A DNA stretch of 64,000 nucleotides, taken from Streptosporangium sp. NBC_01495. Lineage in GTDB: Bacteria; Actinomycetota; Actinomycetes; Streptosporangiales; Streptosporangiaceae. The notes below the pieces were generated by a model. The model saw only the letters and a list, made by a program, of their open reading frames with translations, did no database searches and was not told the DNA's origin. Positions within the stretch are counted from its first letter, which is position 1. Every line of letters begins with the position of its first letter. Location: contig NZ_CP109430.1 in the NCBI RefSeq assembly GCF_036250735.1, forward strand, positions 2,790,001 through 2,854,000, read 5' to 3'. The translations under genes and the position numbers were made by a program. This document shows, piece after piece, positions 15,101-23,999 of the stretch.

Positions 15101-16228
15101 ATGGCCGTCGGCTCCGAGCCCTCCCACCCATGGTTCGAATGGTCGAAGGGCGCGCAGCCCGCGCGCTCGTGGCCGTCCTCCAGTCCGAACATCGAGGTCG
15201 ACCCCGCCCGCCTGAAACAGGTCGGCCAGGCCATGCACACCGACACCGGACTGAGCGAGATGGATTTCAAGCGCGGCCTCGATCCGACGCACAACCTCCC
15301 CAACCAGTTCGCGGACTCCTTCCTTACCGCGTCTGAGCAAGGCGGGTTCCCGTCGCTGGAGACCACCAAAAGCTACGACTGGCGAGCCATGGCGCAGATC
15401 CAGCTGGCTCTCGACCAGATCCGCTCGGCGGTCCATTCGGGGGCCCGCTACTTCAACTTGGCCTATCGGGATCTCGGATCCCTGGTCTTCGCCAGCGGCG
15501 TCAACTACGACAGGGCGGAGGCCATCTTCGACGAGAGCCGCCCGCAGATGGAGGCCGCCGTCAGCGGAGCGGCCGTCGAGCACGAGACGATCTGGGTCAA
15601 GGAAGCCTGGCAGGACGAGGACGTCTCACGCCATGACGCGCCGAAGGTCAAGTACTTCCTGGACCACTACGACTGGCAAAAGATGGCCGAGGACAGCCTG
15701 GTCTACTCTGACCTGGCCGCCTGGTTCGCCGACCTGCAGCAGACCGTGGGCGACCGCGCCCACCAGCTCGCGGACGCCTGGCCCGGCGAGACCTCGCAGT
15801 ACGCGCTCGACGCCCTACGCAAGGCGCAGACGGCCCCCCAGGTCCTCGCCTACACCTGCAGGGCGACCGGCCAGGCCACGTCGTGGCTGTCCGAAGTGCT
15901 CCGGCGGTCTCAGGCCAACTTCGAAAGCACCGTCAAGCTCGGCGACCACGAGTTCGACGACGACCTGCCCAACTGGATGCTCCCCTCGGGCGGCGGCGCG
16001 CACGACCGGGCCCGCGACTATCTGCGCGAACTGAACCAACAAATCGCCGGAGTGTACAACGAGATGCTCCCCAAGGAGATCGAGATCCTGCTGCCGGGGC
16101 GCCTCGGCGTCCCCGCCGCGGGGGGCTACCACGAGCACGACGGGCTCAGGGACGACAGCCTGTTCTGGGACTTCCTGAAGGTCGATTTAGGCAACGAATT
16201 CCGGTTTGTGAGACCTGAGCCACAGTAG
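15101..16228 (+). CDS. WXG-like helical protein, putative type VII substrate
   Basis: A 375-residue, largely helical hydrophilic protein without a signal peptide or transmembrane segment. A WPGE turn between helices (DRAHQLADAWPGETSQYAL, about residue 225) recalls the WxG motif of ESX/WXG100 substrates, and the first half has regular helices (QIQLALDQIRSAVHSGARYF). The ATG at 15101 is preceded by GGAGAG. The neighbouring ESX-like pair at 13122-14537 supports a role in the same secretion context. I recognise no enzymatic domain. Confidence 0.65.
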   Translation: MAVGSEPSHPWFEWSKGAQPARSWPSSSPNIEVDPARLKQVGQAMHTDTGLSEMDFKRGLDPTHNLPNQFADSFLTASEQGGFPSLETTKSYDWRAMAQIQLALDQIRSAVHSGARYFNLAYRDLGSLVFASGVNYDRAEAIFDESRPQMEAAVSGAAVEHETIWVKEAWQDEDVSRHDAPKVKYFLDHYDWQKMAEDSLVYSDLAAWFADLQQTVGDRAHQLADAWPGETSQYALDALRKAQTAPQVLAYTCRATGQATSWLSEVLRRSQANFESTVKLGDHEFDDDLPNWMLPSGGGAHDRARDYLRELNQQIAGVYNEMLPKEIEILLPGRLGVPAAGGYHEHDGLRDDSLFWDFLKVDLGNEFRFVRPEPQ

Positions 16229-16375
16229 AAGGCGCCGGTCTCCTCGGCCATCCGCTCGAACTCCTGCCGGGCCCGGGCGCGCAGCGGCGGACCGACCGCG
16301 CGTGGCGCCGGGCCCGCACCGCCTGGCAGGACCACACCGTCACCGACGCTCCCGGCCCCACGGACGGGCGAGAAC

Positions 16376-16492
16376 ATGCGTGAACTTCCGCTCTGGCGGG
16401 AGATGGCCGCCGAGGTCCGGCCGGACTACCCGGCCGAGCGGGTTCGCACGGCACTGGACCACGCCTTCGCCGCGGCGGGCGGGCTCACGTGA
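16376..16492 (+). other. Short ORF, possible gene remnant
   Basis: A 38-codon frame (MRELPLWREMAAEVRPDYPA, then ERVRTALDHAFAAAGGLT) looks protein-like but has no ribosome binding site and overlaps the minus-strand remnant. Probably a relic of a lost gene. The remaining sequence of the 16229-17069 gap shows only this and the CGNR remnant. Confidence 0.25.
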
Positions 16493-16860
16493 ACCTGCCC
16501 TCCGGCGGAGATGAGCGCGAACAGCACGGAGCCGAGCGGCCGGCTGTCGTCGCGGTAGTGCAGGTGCCAGCCGCCGTCCGCGTGGTCGGTCAGTCGCGGG
16601 TGGGCGGCGGAGTCCGCCAGCATGCGGTTGACCGGCTCGGCGCGCTCGCGCTCGTCGGCGGCGTCGACGACCTTCTCCCACGCCTCCATTACGGGGTGGA
16701 CACGGTCCAGGTCCTGGGACGTGACCGGGTGTTCCAGCACGAGCCCGGCGGCGCGGCAGCGGTCCGCGAGTTCCCCGGCGGTCGCCGGGCGTCGGTTGGC
16801 CAGGTCCGCGGCCAGGGGCCTCTCGCCCGGCATCGGCGAGGTCTTCGTTCCCTCGATCAC
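16426..16860 (-). pseudogene. Truncated CGNR/ABATE-type regulator
   Basis: The frame encodes ATAGELADRCRAAGLVLEHP, EAWEKVVDAADERERAEPVN and AAHPRLTDHADGGWHLHYRD, matching the ABATE stress-response domain of CGNR zinc-finger proteins. The usual N-terminal LDFxNT region and the C-terminal CGNR zinc finger are both missing, and the last 20 or so codons are unrelated sequence. A likely truncated pseudogene. Confidence 0.55.
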
Positions 16861-17069
16861 CGCGCCGGACCAGGTTCGCCACCCGGCCGCTTGACGCGTT
16901 GGGCGATGGCGCGGGCAAACCGGGAGGAGGAGACCGGGGAGAATGGGCGTACGTGGCCGGGGGAGGGCAGGAGCGTGCGGGAAACGCCCGGCGCGGCCGG
17001 AACCTTCGCGGCGGCGGGCGCGTACAGACGATGATCCAAGCAGGTGACGAACACAGGAGGCTGAGAACC

Positions 17070-18272
17070 GTGCCGATCTCCCGCCGGACAGGATTGGGCC
17101 TGGCCCTGCTGAGCGCGGCGCTGGTCGCCTGCTCCGCCACCGAGACCACCGGCTCCGCCGACTCCGGATCCGGCCCTCCCGCCGCCTCGCCCGCCGCCAC
17201 GGCCTCGCGGGCGGAGCCCACCGGAAAGCCGGGTACGGACGCAGCCCCGCAGGTCCGCTTCACCGAGTTCGCCCAGCTGGACATGCCGGTGGCGATGGCC
17301 TTGCGCAAGGACGACCCGACGCTCTACATCGCCGAGCAGACGGGACGGCTGCGCGCCGTGACGGACGGGAAGGTCGCCGAGGCGCCCGTCGTCGACCTCT
17401 CCCAGGAGATCAGCAAGGGCAACGAGCAGGGACTGCTCGGGGTGGCCTTCCATCCGGACGGAGACTTCCTCTACCTCAACTGGACCGACCGCGAGGGGCA
17501 CACCCACATCACCGAGTGGGCCTTCTCGGGAGGCAGGGCGACCGGCCGCAGGGACGTGCTGACCCAGCGCCAGCCGTACGCCAACCACAACGGCGGCCAG
17601 CTCGCCTTCGGGCCCGACGGGTACCTCTACATCGCCCTCGGCGACGGCGGCAGCGGGGGAGACCCACAGGGCAACGGCCAGAACCTGGACACCTGGCTCG
17701 GCAAGATTCTCAGGATCGACCCGCGCGGCACCCCGTACAAGGTCCCCCGCGACAACCCGTTCGTCGGCAGGCAGAGCGGCGTCAAGCCGGAGATCTGGTC
17801 CTACGGCCTGCGCAACCCCTGGAGGTTCACCTTCGACGCGAAGACCGGCGACATGTGGATCGGCGACGTCGGCCAGAACGCCTGGGAGGAGGTCGACTTC
17901 GAGCCGAAGGGCGAGGGGGGCCGCAACTACGGCTGGAACCTGAAGGAGGGCACCCACCCCTTCGAGGGCGGCGGCGGTGGCGGCGACACGGTGGATCCGG
18001 TCATCGAGTATCCCCTGGGCGAGGGCGGCAACTGCTCGGTCATCGCCGGATACGTCTACCGGGGCGAGCGGATCCCCGGCCTGGAGGGACGGTTCGTCTA
18101 CGGCGACTTCTGCGCGGGCTGGGTCAAGGCCGCGCCCCCCGGCGGGTCGGGGCGGGGCGACGACCTCGGCACGGTGGAGCAGCTGTCGTCCTTCGGCCAG
18201 GGCCACGACGGCGAGTTGTACGCGCTCAGCCTGTCGGGGCCCGTCTACCGCCTGGAGCCGGGCGCCGGCTAG
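17070..18272 (+). CDS. PQQ-dependent sugar dehydrogenase-like lipoprotein (GSDH family)
   Basis: A 400-residue lipoprotein. The lipobox LVAC ends the signal peptide (about residue 25) and a Ser/Pro/Ala spacer leads to a six-bladed beta-propeller of the glucose/sorbosone dehydrogenase family. Typical elements are EQGLLGVAFHPDG, NHNGGQLAFGPDGYLYIALG (catalytic His and Ca-site region), GLRNPWRFTFD and GYVYRG. It probably oxidises soluble aldoses or sugar lactones at the cell surface. GTG start at 17070, with AGGAGG 9 nt upstream. A hairpin follows the stop. Confidence 0.88.
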   Translation: MPISRRTGLGLALLSAALVACSATETTGSADSGSGPPAASPAATASRAEPTGKPGTDAAPQVRFTEFAQLDMPVAMALRKDDPTLYIAEQTGRLRAVTDGKVAEAPVVDLSQEISKGNEQGLLGVAFHPDGDFLYLNWTDREGHTHITEWAFSGGRATGRRDVLTQRQPYANHNGGQLAFGPDGYLYIALGDGGSGGDPQGNGQNLDTWLGKILRIDPRGTPYKVPRDNPFVGRQSGVKPEIWSYGLRNPWRFTFDAKTGDMWIGDVGQNAWEEVDFEPKGEGGRNYGWNLKEGTHPFEGGGGGGDTVDPVIEYPLGEGGNCSVIAGYVYRGERIPGLEGRFVYGDFCAGWVKAAPPGGSGRGDDLGTVEQLSSFGQGHDGELYALSLSGPVYRLEPGAG

Positions 18273-18282
18273 AACCCGGCTC

Positions 18283-18312
18283 CCGGACGTCCACCTCGGG
18301 AGGGGCGTCCGG
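18283..18312 (+). terminator. Hairpin after sugar dehydrogenase gene
   Basis: CCGGACG (18283-18289) pairs with CGTCCGG (18306-18312) 10 bp past the stop. No U-tract. The rest of the gap to 18532 turns AT-rich and holds the promoter of the LPXTG gene. Confidence 0.5.
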
Positions 18313-18532
18313 CTCCGCCCGCCGCGACGGGCGGCCGAGGGTGGGCGGCGGTCGCCGCCGGAGATCGTGTCGGCTCGTCACGGCGGGGAGAAAAATCGGC
18401 GATTGTTCGGCAATCGTCGCGAGGCGGTGTTCTCGCTTCCGGTGATGGTGCATATAACGGATTCCGTGGACATGTTGCCTGAATTACGGGTGCTGTTTCC
18501 ATAGCCTGAAATGCTGCCGCCGGGAGTTTGAA

Positions 18533-18997
18533 ATGGTAAAAAATTATCTAATATCTATTGTTTTGGCGGTGAGCGTCGGGGCCGCATTGGCCCTCGGGGC
18601 CTCCGCGACGGCCTCAGCGACGGTCTCAGCCGCGACCGGTTTGCCGGCGCCGACGGCCGAGCAGGAGCCGTACCCACCGAGTCCCAACGAGGACGTCAAC
18701 AGCATCAAGCAGGAGAGTGATAACTCCAACAACATCAATCTGAGGGACAGGGAGCACAACCACCGGAGGGACGGGGAGGGCGACGGCGGCTTCTCGGACG
18801 ACTGTGAGGGAGACTGCCCCGACGGCGGCTGCGGAGAGGGCTGCCGGTCGGACCCGGTGTCGGACCCGGTGGCGGAACTGCCGTTCACGGGAATGCCCGT
18901 GGTGACGGTGGCCCTGCTCGGCGGCGGACTGCTGGCCGCGGGAGCCGCCGTCACGCTGATCTCGGTACGGCGTCGCCGATCCGCCAGTGCCGAATAG
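18533..18997 (+). CDS. LPXTG-type cell-wall-anchored small protein
   Basis: A 154-residue protein with a signal peptide (hydrophobic core residues 5-24, ASA cleavage region). The mature region is hydrophilic and Asn/Asp-rich, with a Cys/Asp/Gly cluster (DDCEGDCPDGGCGEGC). It ends in a sortase signal: LPFTG, a hydrophobic helix and an RRRR tail. It is expected to be covalently linked to peptidoglycan. The four cysteines may form disulfides or bind metal. The first codons are unusually AT-rich. The stop overlaps the start of the DUF4012 gene by 11 bp. Confidence 0.85.
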   Translation: MVKNYLISIVLAVSVGAALALGASATASATVSAATGLPAPTAEQEPYPPSPNEDVNSIKQESDNSNNINLRDREHNHRRDGEGDGGFSDDCEGDCPDGGCGEGCRSDPVSDPVAELPFTGMPVVTVALLGGGLLAAGAAVTLISVRRRRSASAE

Positions 18998-20750
18998 GAG
19001 ACGACGCCGAGTAGTCGTAGTGGTGGGCCTGCCGGTCTCCGCGGCCCTGGTGCTGGCGGGGGGCTGGTCGGCCCATCTCGGTATGCGTGTCCACGACCAC
19101 CTGGAGGCCACCCGGACCGCACTGGTCCGGGTGCGCGCGGTGATGGGTGTGGGCGACCCGCACCCGGCGGCCGCGGCGCTGGCCGAGGCCCGGCGGCACG
19201 CGGCCGAGGCCCGGCGGCTCACCGGGGGCCCGGAGTGGTGGACGATCGCCCACGCCCCGATCGTGGGGAACGCCGCGACGACCGTGCGCGGGCTCGCCGA
19301 GGCCGCCGCCGAGCTGACCGACGTTCTCGCCGGCGTGCGGGAGGTCGCCACCTCCTTCCTGATGACCGGGTCGCACTCCCCGGATGACCCGCGCCACCGG
19401 CTGGCCGCGCTCGACGCCGCGGCGCCGGTCCTGGACGACGGCGTCTTTCGCCTCGGACGGGTGCTCTCACTCCTGGCGGCCACCCCCGGCGGTACCGGCC
19501 TGGACCGGCTGGACGAGGCGCGCGGTACGGCACTGGCCGAGATCGGCCGGCTACACGGCCTGCTCGGCGACGCCGCGGACGCCGCCACCCTGCTGCCCCC
19601 GATGCTCGGCCGCGACGGCCCCCGCCACTACTTCCTGGCCTTCCAGACCAACGCCGAGGCGCGAGGTACCGGAGGGCTGGTCGGAGCCTTCGGCATCCTG
19701 AAGGCCGACCGCGGCAGGGTCGCCGTCGAACACCTCTCCGCCAACAAGGGACTGGCCACGAGTCCCGTCCCCGTCGCCGAGCACGGCCGGGACTTCCTCG
19801 GGCGCTATGGAACGGGTGCGACCAGGATGCTCTCCGTCTCGAACCTCTCCCCGCACTTCCCGTACGCCGCGGCCACCTGGACGGGGTTGTGGGAGCGGCA
19901 GAGCCGAAGGCGGCTGGACGGCGCCGTCGCCACCGACCCGGTGGGGCTCGCCCACCTGCTGAGGTTGATCGGGCCGGTCTCCCTCCCCGGAGGAGGGAGG
20001 GTCACCGCCGGGAACGTCGTCGACCTCACCGAGCGGAAGGCCTACGCCCGCCACCCCGACCCCGCGGCGCGCAAGCGGTTCCTCATCGAGATCGCCGCCG
20101 CCGTCGGCGAGGCGCTGCCCGCTTCCATCACCGCCCCCGCCAGGCTGCTGCCCGTGCTGTCCGACATGGTGAGCGAGCGGCGGATCCAGGTCTGGAGCCG
20201 CCACGAGGCGGAGCAACGGCGCCTGTCGGGCACACCGATCAGCGGCGTGCTGCCGTCGCGGCCCGGACCGTTCGCGGGACTGGTGGTCAACAACTCCGCC
20301 GGCGGCAAGCTCGACTACTACCTGGAGCGCGCTCTCGACTACGAGCTGGGCCCCTGCCGGGGCGGGCTGCGCTCCTCGACGGTGCGGATCGGGCTCACCA
20401 ACGACGTCCCGCGGCGGACGCTGCCCTCCTACGTCACCGGTCGGCTCGACGACCCGGGGCACCGCCACGTCCCCGGTTCCAACCTGCTCTGGGTGTCGCT
20501 GTACGGCGGGCTCGGCGCGAGGATGACCGCGGCCCGCCTCGACGGCGACCGGGTGGCGGTCATCAGGGAGACCGAACGCTCCCACCCCGTCTACTCGGTT
20601 CTTCTGGAGTTCGCCCCCGGACAGTCCAGGACGCTGGAGTTCGACTTCACCGAACTCGCCTCCGGTGAGCCACCGCGGGTTCCGGTGCAGCCGCTTGTCC
20701 GTCCCCAGCGGACTCGCGTCGCCCAGGACCCACGGGGTTGCCCACCCTGA
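18987..20750 (+). CDS. DUF4012 membrane-anchored protein
   Basis: A 587-residue protein. A basic N-terminus (MPNRRRRR) and one transmembrane helix (about residues 8-28) are followed by a large extracytoplasmic DUF4012 domain (HYFLAFQTNAEARGTGGLVG; AFGILKADRG; ATDPVGLAHLL). DUF4012 proteins recur in actinobacterial polysaccharide loci and may help assemble or attach surface glycans; the biochemical role is unproven. GTG start overlapping the LPXTG gene, so the two are translationally coupled. Confidence 0.85.
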   Translation: MPNRRRRRVVVVVGLPVSAALVLAGGWSAHLGMRVHDHLEATRTALVRVRAVMGVGDPHPAAAALAEARRHAAEARRLTGGPEWWTIAHAPIVGNAATTVRGLAEAAAELTDVLAGVREVATSFLMTGSHSPDDPRHRLAALDAAAPVLDDGVFRLGRVLSLLAATPGGTGLDRLDEARGTALAEIGRLHGLLGDAADAATLLPPMLGRDGPRHYFLAFQTNAEARGTGGLVGAFGILKADRGRVAVEHLSANKGLATSPVPVAEHGRDFLGRYGTGATRMLSVSNLSPHFPYAAATWTGLWERQSRRRLDGAVATDPVGLAHLLRLIGPVSLPGGGRVTAGNVVDLTERKAYARHPDPAARKRFLIEIAAAVGEALPASITAPARLLPVLSDMVSERRIQVWSRHEAEQRRLSGTPISGVLPSRPGPFAGLVVNNSAGGKLDYYLERALDYELGPCRGGLRSSTVRIGLTNDVPRRTLPSYVTGRLDDPGHRHVPGSNLLWVSLYGGLGARMTAARLDGDRVAVIRETERSHPVYSVLLEFAPGQSRTLEFDFTELASGEPPRVPVQPLVRPQRTRVAQDPRGCPP

Positions 20751-20889
20751 CGCCGAACTTTCCGGTGAAGGGACGGGGGTCGCCACCCGGTGCACTCCCG
20801 CGCCGCATCGTCCGTTCGTATCGGCAGAAAAGAGCAAAGAACCGCGTGCCACGGGCGGTGGCGTACCGGGGGCGATCTACTCTCGCGTC

Positions 20890-21609
20890 ATGAAGGCTTC
20901 ACCGCGGACCGGTGGGACCGCACAGGACCCCGCGACCGCGGAGAGCGCCGCGGTCCCGGGCGAGGGCGTCCCGGCCGGGCACGAGGGCTGCGGGCAGCGT
21001 TGCTGGCGGGATGTCCGGAAGGTGGGGGAGCCGCGGGACGGTGCCCGCTTTCGCATTCTCTTCGTGTGCACCGGCAACGTCTGCCGCTCCCCGCTGGCCG
21101 AGCGGCTGACCCGCTCGGCCCTAGGGCCGTGCCCGGCGGTCCAGGTGACCAGCGCGGGCACCCGCGCCGAGCCGGGGCGGGAGATGACCGAACGCGCCCG
21201 GCGGGTTCTGGTACGGCTCGGCGGCGATCCCGCCGGCTTCGGCTCCCGTCCGCTCGTTCCCGACCTGGTGGCCGCCGCCGATCTCGTGCTCACGGCCACC
21301 CGCGGGCACCGCGCGGAATCGGTGGCCATGCACCTCGCGGCGGTCACGCGAACCTTCACCATCGCCGAGTTCGGCACGCTGGTGCGGGCCGTGCCGCCGG
21401 AGGAGATCACCCATCACCGGGATCCCGTGCGGCGGGCCCGCGCGCTGGTCGACGAGGCGCGGGCGCTGCGCGGGCTGGTCCGGGTCGATCAGCTCGACAT
21501 CGCCGACCCGTTCGGGCGCTCCCGGCTGGCCTACCGGGTGGCGGGACGGGACATCGCGAGGTCGCTCGCCGTCCCGCTTCGGCTGCTCACACACTCACCG
21601 GCCTCTTGA
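20890..21609 (+). CDS. Low-molecular-weight protein-tyrosine phosphatase
   Basis: About 239 residues. The P-loop is ILFVCTGNVCRSPLAERL (C-x5-R-S), and the general-acid region is IADPFGRS near residue 212. It probably dephosphorylates the BY-kinase encoded convergently at 21587. Residues 1-52 form an unusual non-conserved N-terminal extension; the true start is uncertain because no good ribosome binding site precedes the ATG at 20890. The 3' ends of phosphatase and kinase genes overlap by 23 bp. Confidence 0.88.
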   Translation: MKASPRTGGTAQDPATAESAAVPGEGVPAGHEGCGQRCWRDVRKVGEPRDGARFRILFVCTGNVCRSPLAERLTRSALGPCPAVQVTSAGTRAEPGREMTERARRVLVRLGGDPAGFGSRPLVPDLVAAADLVLTATRGHRAESVAMHLAAVTRTFTIAEFGTLVRAVPPEEITHHRDPVRRARALVDEARALRGLVRVDQLDIADPFGRSRLAYRVAGRDIARSLAVPLRLLTHSPAS

Positions 21610-22957
21610 CCTCGGACTCGTAACCGTACCCGCTGTTGTAGCCGTAGTACGTGTCGCTACCGGCAGGGACGAAGTTCAGGACGGTTCCCACCACGCGGGC
21701 GTTGATGGACGCCAGCAGTTCCGAGGCGCGGGTCATGTGCTCCCGGCGGGTCTTGCCGTACCGGGCGACGAGCAGCGCGCCGTCGCAGAGCGCGGTGACC
21801 GTCGCCGCGTCGGTGACGGGCAGCAGCGGCGGCGCGTCGATGATCACCATGTCGTACGTCTCGGTGAGCTGGGCGAGCACCTGGCGCATCCCGTTCGAGC
21901 CGAGCAGCTCACTCGGGTTCGGCGGGATCTGGCCGCTCGGCAGGACGGACAGGCCTGCATCGCCCCAGACCTGGATGACCTCGTTCAGGCGTGTCCTGTC
22001 GATCAGCACGTCCGTCAGGCCCGTCACCCCCTCGATGCCGAGGTAGCGGGGAATGCTGGGGCGGCGCAGGTCGCCGTCCACCAGGATGACCCGCCAGCCC
22101 GCCTGGGCCAGCGTGATCGCGAGGTTGGCGGAGGTCGAGGACTTCCCCTCGCCCGGCAGGCAGCTGGTGACCACGAGTGACTTCGGCTGCCGGTCGACGC
22201 CGATGAACTGCAGGTTGGTCCGGAGCGCGCGGAACGCCTCGGATCGGGACGACCGGCCACGGTTGCGCACGATCAGGGGGTGGTGCCGCGCGTCCCGCTC
22301 GTAGCCGATGACCCCGAGGACCGAGCCGCCCGACGCCTCCCGTAGCGCCTCGGAGGAGGTGAGGGTCGTGTCCAGGCGGTCACGGAGGATGATCACGGCC
22401 ATGGTGGCGATCAGCGCGATCAGCAGGGCGACCGCCAGGTTGACCAGTGGCCTGGGGCTGACCGGTTCCCGGGGGACGTCCGCCTCGTCCACTACCGTGA
22501 TCTTGATGGTGGGGCGGCTGCCCGGAGTGGGCCGCTCGATCTGGTCGATCAGCTTCGAGAAGCGGTCTCCCAGGGCGTTGGCCAGCAGGGAGGCCCGCGC
22601 GGGGTCGGTGTCGGTGACCGTGGCACGCAGGAGCACGGTGCCGGGGACGGCCTCGGCGCTGATGTTCTGCTGGACGCGCGGGATGTCCTCGCCCTCGACG
22701 ATCTGGCCGACCACCCGGCGGCTGGACAGCAGGTTGGCGTAGGACTGCACCCGCTGGGCCGACAGCATGCCCGCCTGGTAGGCGGTGGAGAGGCTGCCCT
22801 CCTTGTCGTGGCCCGACACCAGCATGGAGATCGTCGAGACGTATTTCGGCGGCATGTTCGCCGTGACGGCGAGCGCCGCACCCACCGCCAGGATCAATGA
22901 GAGGAGGATGATCAGCCAGTTCCTGCGCGCCAGCCGTGCGTAGTAGAGCAGATCCAC
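21587..22957 (-). CDS. Polysaccharide co-polymerase/BY-type tyrosine kinase
   Basis: A 456-residue fusion of a Wzz-type domain (transmembrane helices about 14-33 and 170-192 with an external segment between) and a cytoplasmic BY-kinase. Kinase motifs are Walker A CLPGEGKSS (266-274), Walker A' VILVDGDLRRP (291) and DMVIIDAPPLLPVTDA (Walker B). The C-terminus has the Tyr cluster DTYYGYNSGYGYESE, the autophosphorylation region. It regulates chain length and assembly of the surface polysaccharide. Last gene of the leftward operon 21587-27188, convergent with its likely phosphatase. Confidence 0.92.
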   Translation of the reverse strand: MDLLYYARLARRNWLIILLSLILAVGAALAVTANMPPKYVSTISMLVSGHDKEGSLSTAYQAGMLSAQRVQSYANLLSSRRVVGQIVEGEDIPRVQQNISAEAVPGTVLLRATVTDTDPARASLLANALGDRFSKLIDQIERPTPGSRPTIKITVVDEADVPREPVSPRPLVNLAVALLIALIATMAVIILRDRLDTTLTSSEALREASGGSVLGVIGYERDARHHPLIVRNRGRSSRSEAFRALRTNLQFIGVDRQPKSLVVTSCLPGEGKSSTSANLAITLAQAGWRVILVDGDLRRPSIPRYLGIEGVTGLTDVLIDRTRLNEVIQVWGDAGLSVLPSGQIPPNPSELLGSNGMRQVLAQLTETYDMVIIDAPPLLPVTDAATVTALCDGALLVARYGKTRREHMTRASELLASINARVVGTVLNFVPAGSDTYYGYNSGYGYESEVKRPVSV

Positions 22958-22961
22958 GGGA

Positions 22962-23999
22962 TCAACGCCGCCTTTCGTGAGTTTTCTGAGGGATCTGGGG
23001 GTGCTGAGCCGGCGGGTGGGCGTTCGTGCCCCGCAGCAGGCTGACGAGAGCGACGGCGATCGCGCCCGCCACGACCATCGCGACGAGCGGTGACAGCAGG
23101 CCCGAGACCGTCGTCAGGCAGAGGGCGCCGGTGACCGCCGTGATCGCGCCCAGCGTCGTGGCGACCGCACGGGTCCCCAGGCCCATACGGCGCAGCCGGT
23201 GCGACACGTGGTCGGTACCGCCCCGCAACGGCGGGCGGTTCGCCAGCATGCGGGAGAGGAAGACCACGCAGGTGTCGACGGTCGCCACGAACATCGGCAG
23301 GAACAATCCGGCGATCGTCGCGTCCGGCGACCGTCCCATGACCAGGACGGTCGCCGAGCAGGCCATCGTGAATCCGAGGAACAGCGACCCGGAGTCCCCC
23401 ATGAACATTCTCGCGGGCGCCCAGTTGTGCGGCAGGAAGCCCAGGCACGCGCAGGCGAGCGCGCACAGGAGCACCGCGAGCGAGGTGTGGCCCTGGTACA
23501 GGGCCGTGGCCGCGAGGAGACCGGCGGCCACGGTGGTGACGGTTCCCAGCGCGCCGTCCATGTTGTCCAGCAGGTTGAAGGAGTTCGTCATCACGACGAT
23601 CCACACCACGGTGAGGGCGCTGTCCAGCCACGTCCCGGTGACGGTCGCCTGGACGCCGGAGAGCACCACCCCGATCGCCACCGCGGTCTCCACGATCAAC
23701 CTGGTGGCCGCGGGCAGGGGGGTGATGTCGTCGATCAGGCCGAGGACGGACACCGTGGCGGCGGCGAGGAGGATCGCGATGATCTGCAGATCGGCGAAGC
23801 CGAGCGCGATCACGGTGGGCACGACCGTGCCCACCGTGATCGCGACACCGCCGAGGTACGGGGTCGGGCGGGCGTGGACCTTGTGCCCGCCGGGGTGGTC
23901 GGTGAGATCCCACCGCAGCGCCAGGCGCCTCAGCGGCACGGCGGCCGTCACGCTGAGCAGGCAGGCCGCTCCCGCGGTGAGGGCGATCGTCCCGCTCAC
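22962..23999 (-). CDS. WecA/MraY-family undecaprenyl-phosphate sugar-1-phosphate transferase
   Basis: A 345-residue polytopic membrane protein (about ten hydrophobic helices) of the polyprenyl-phosphate HexNAc-1-P transferase family. Motifs include HPGGHKVHARPTPYLGG, LGLIDDITPLP (the catalytic DD), NSFNLLDNMDGALG, FMGDSGSLFLGF and GGTDHVSHRL. It most likely loads GlcNAc-1-P or a related sugar onto undecaprenyl phosphate to start the repeat unit. It overlaps the upstream epimerase gene as GTGA. Confidence 0.9.
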   Translation of the reverse strand: MSGTIALTAGAACLLSVTAAVPLRRLALRWDLTDHPGGHKVHARPTPYLGGVAITVGTVVPTVIALGFADLQIIAILLAAATVSVLGLIDDITPLPAATRLIVETAVAIGVVLSGVQATVTGTWLDSALTVVWIVVMTNSFNLLDNMDGALGTVTTVAAGLLAATALYQGHTSLAVLLCALACACLGFLPHNWAPARMFMGDSGSLFLGFTMACSATVLVMGRSPDATIAGLFLPMFVATVDTCVVFLSRMLANRPPLRGGTDHVSHRLRRMGLGTRAVATTLGAITAVTGALCLTTVSGLLSPLVAMVVAGAIAVALVSLLRGTNAHPPAQHPQIPQKTHERRR

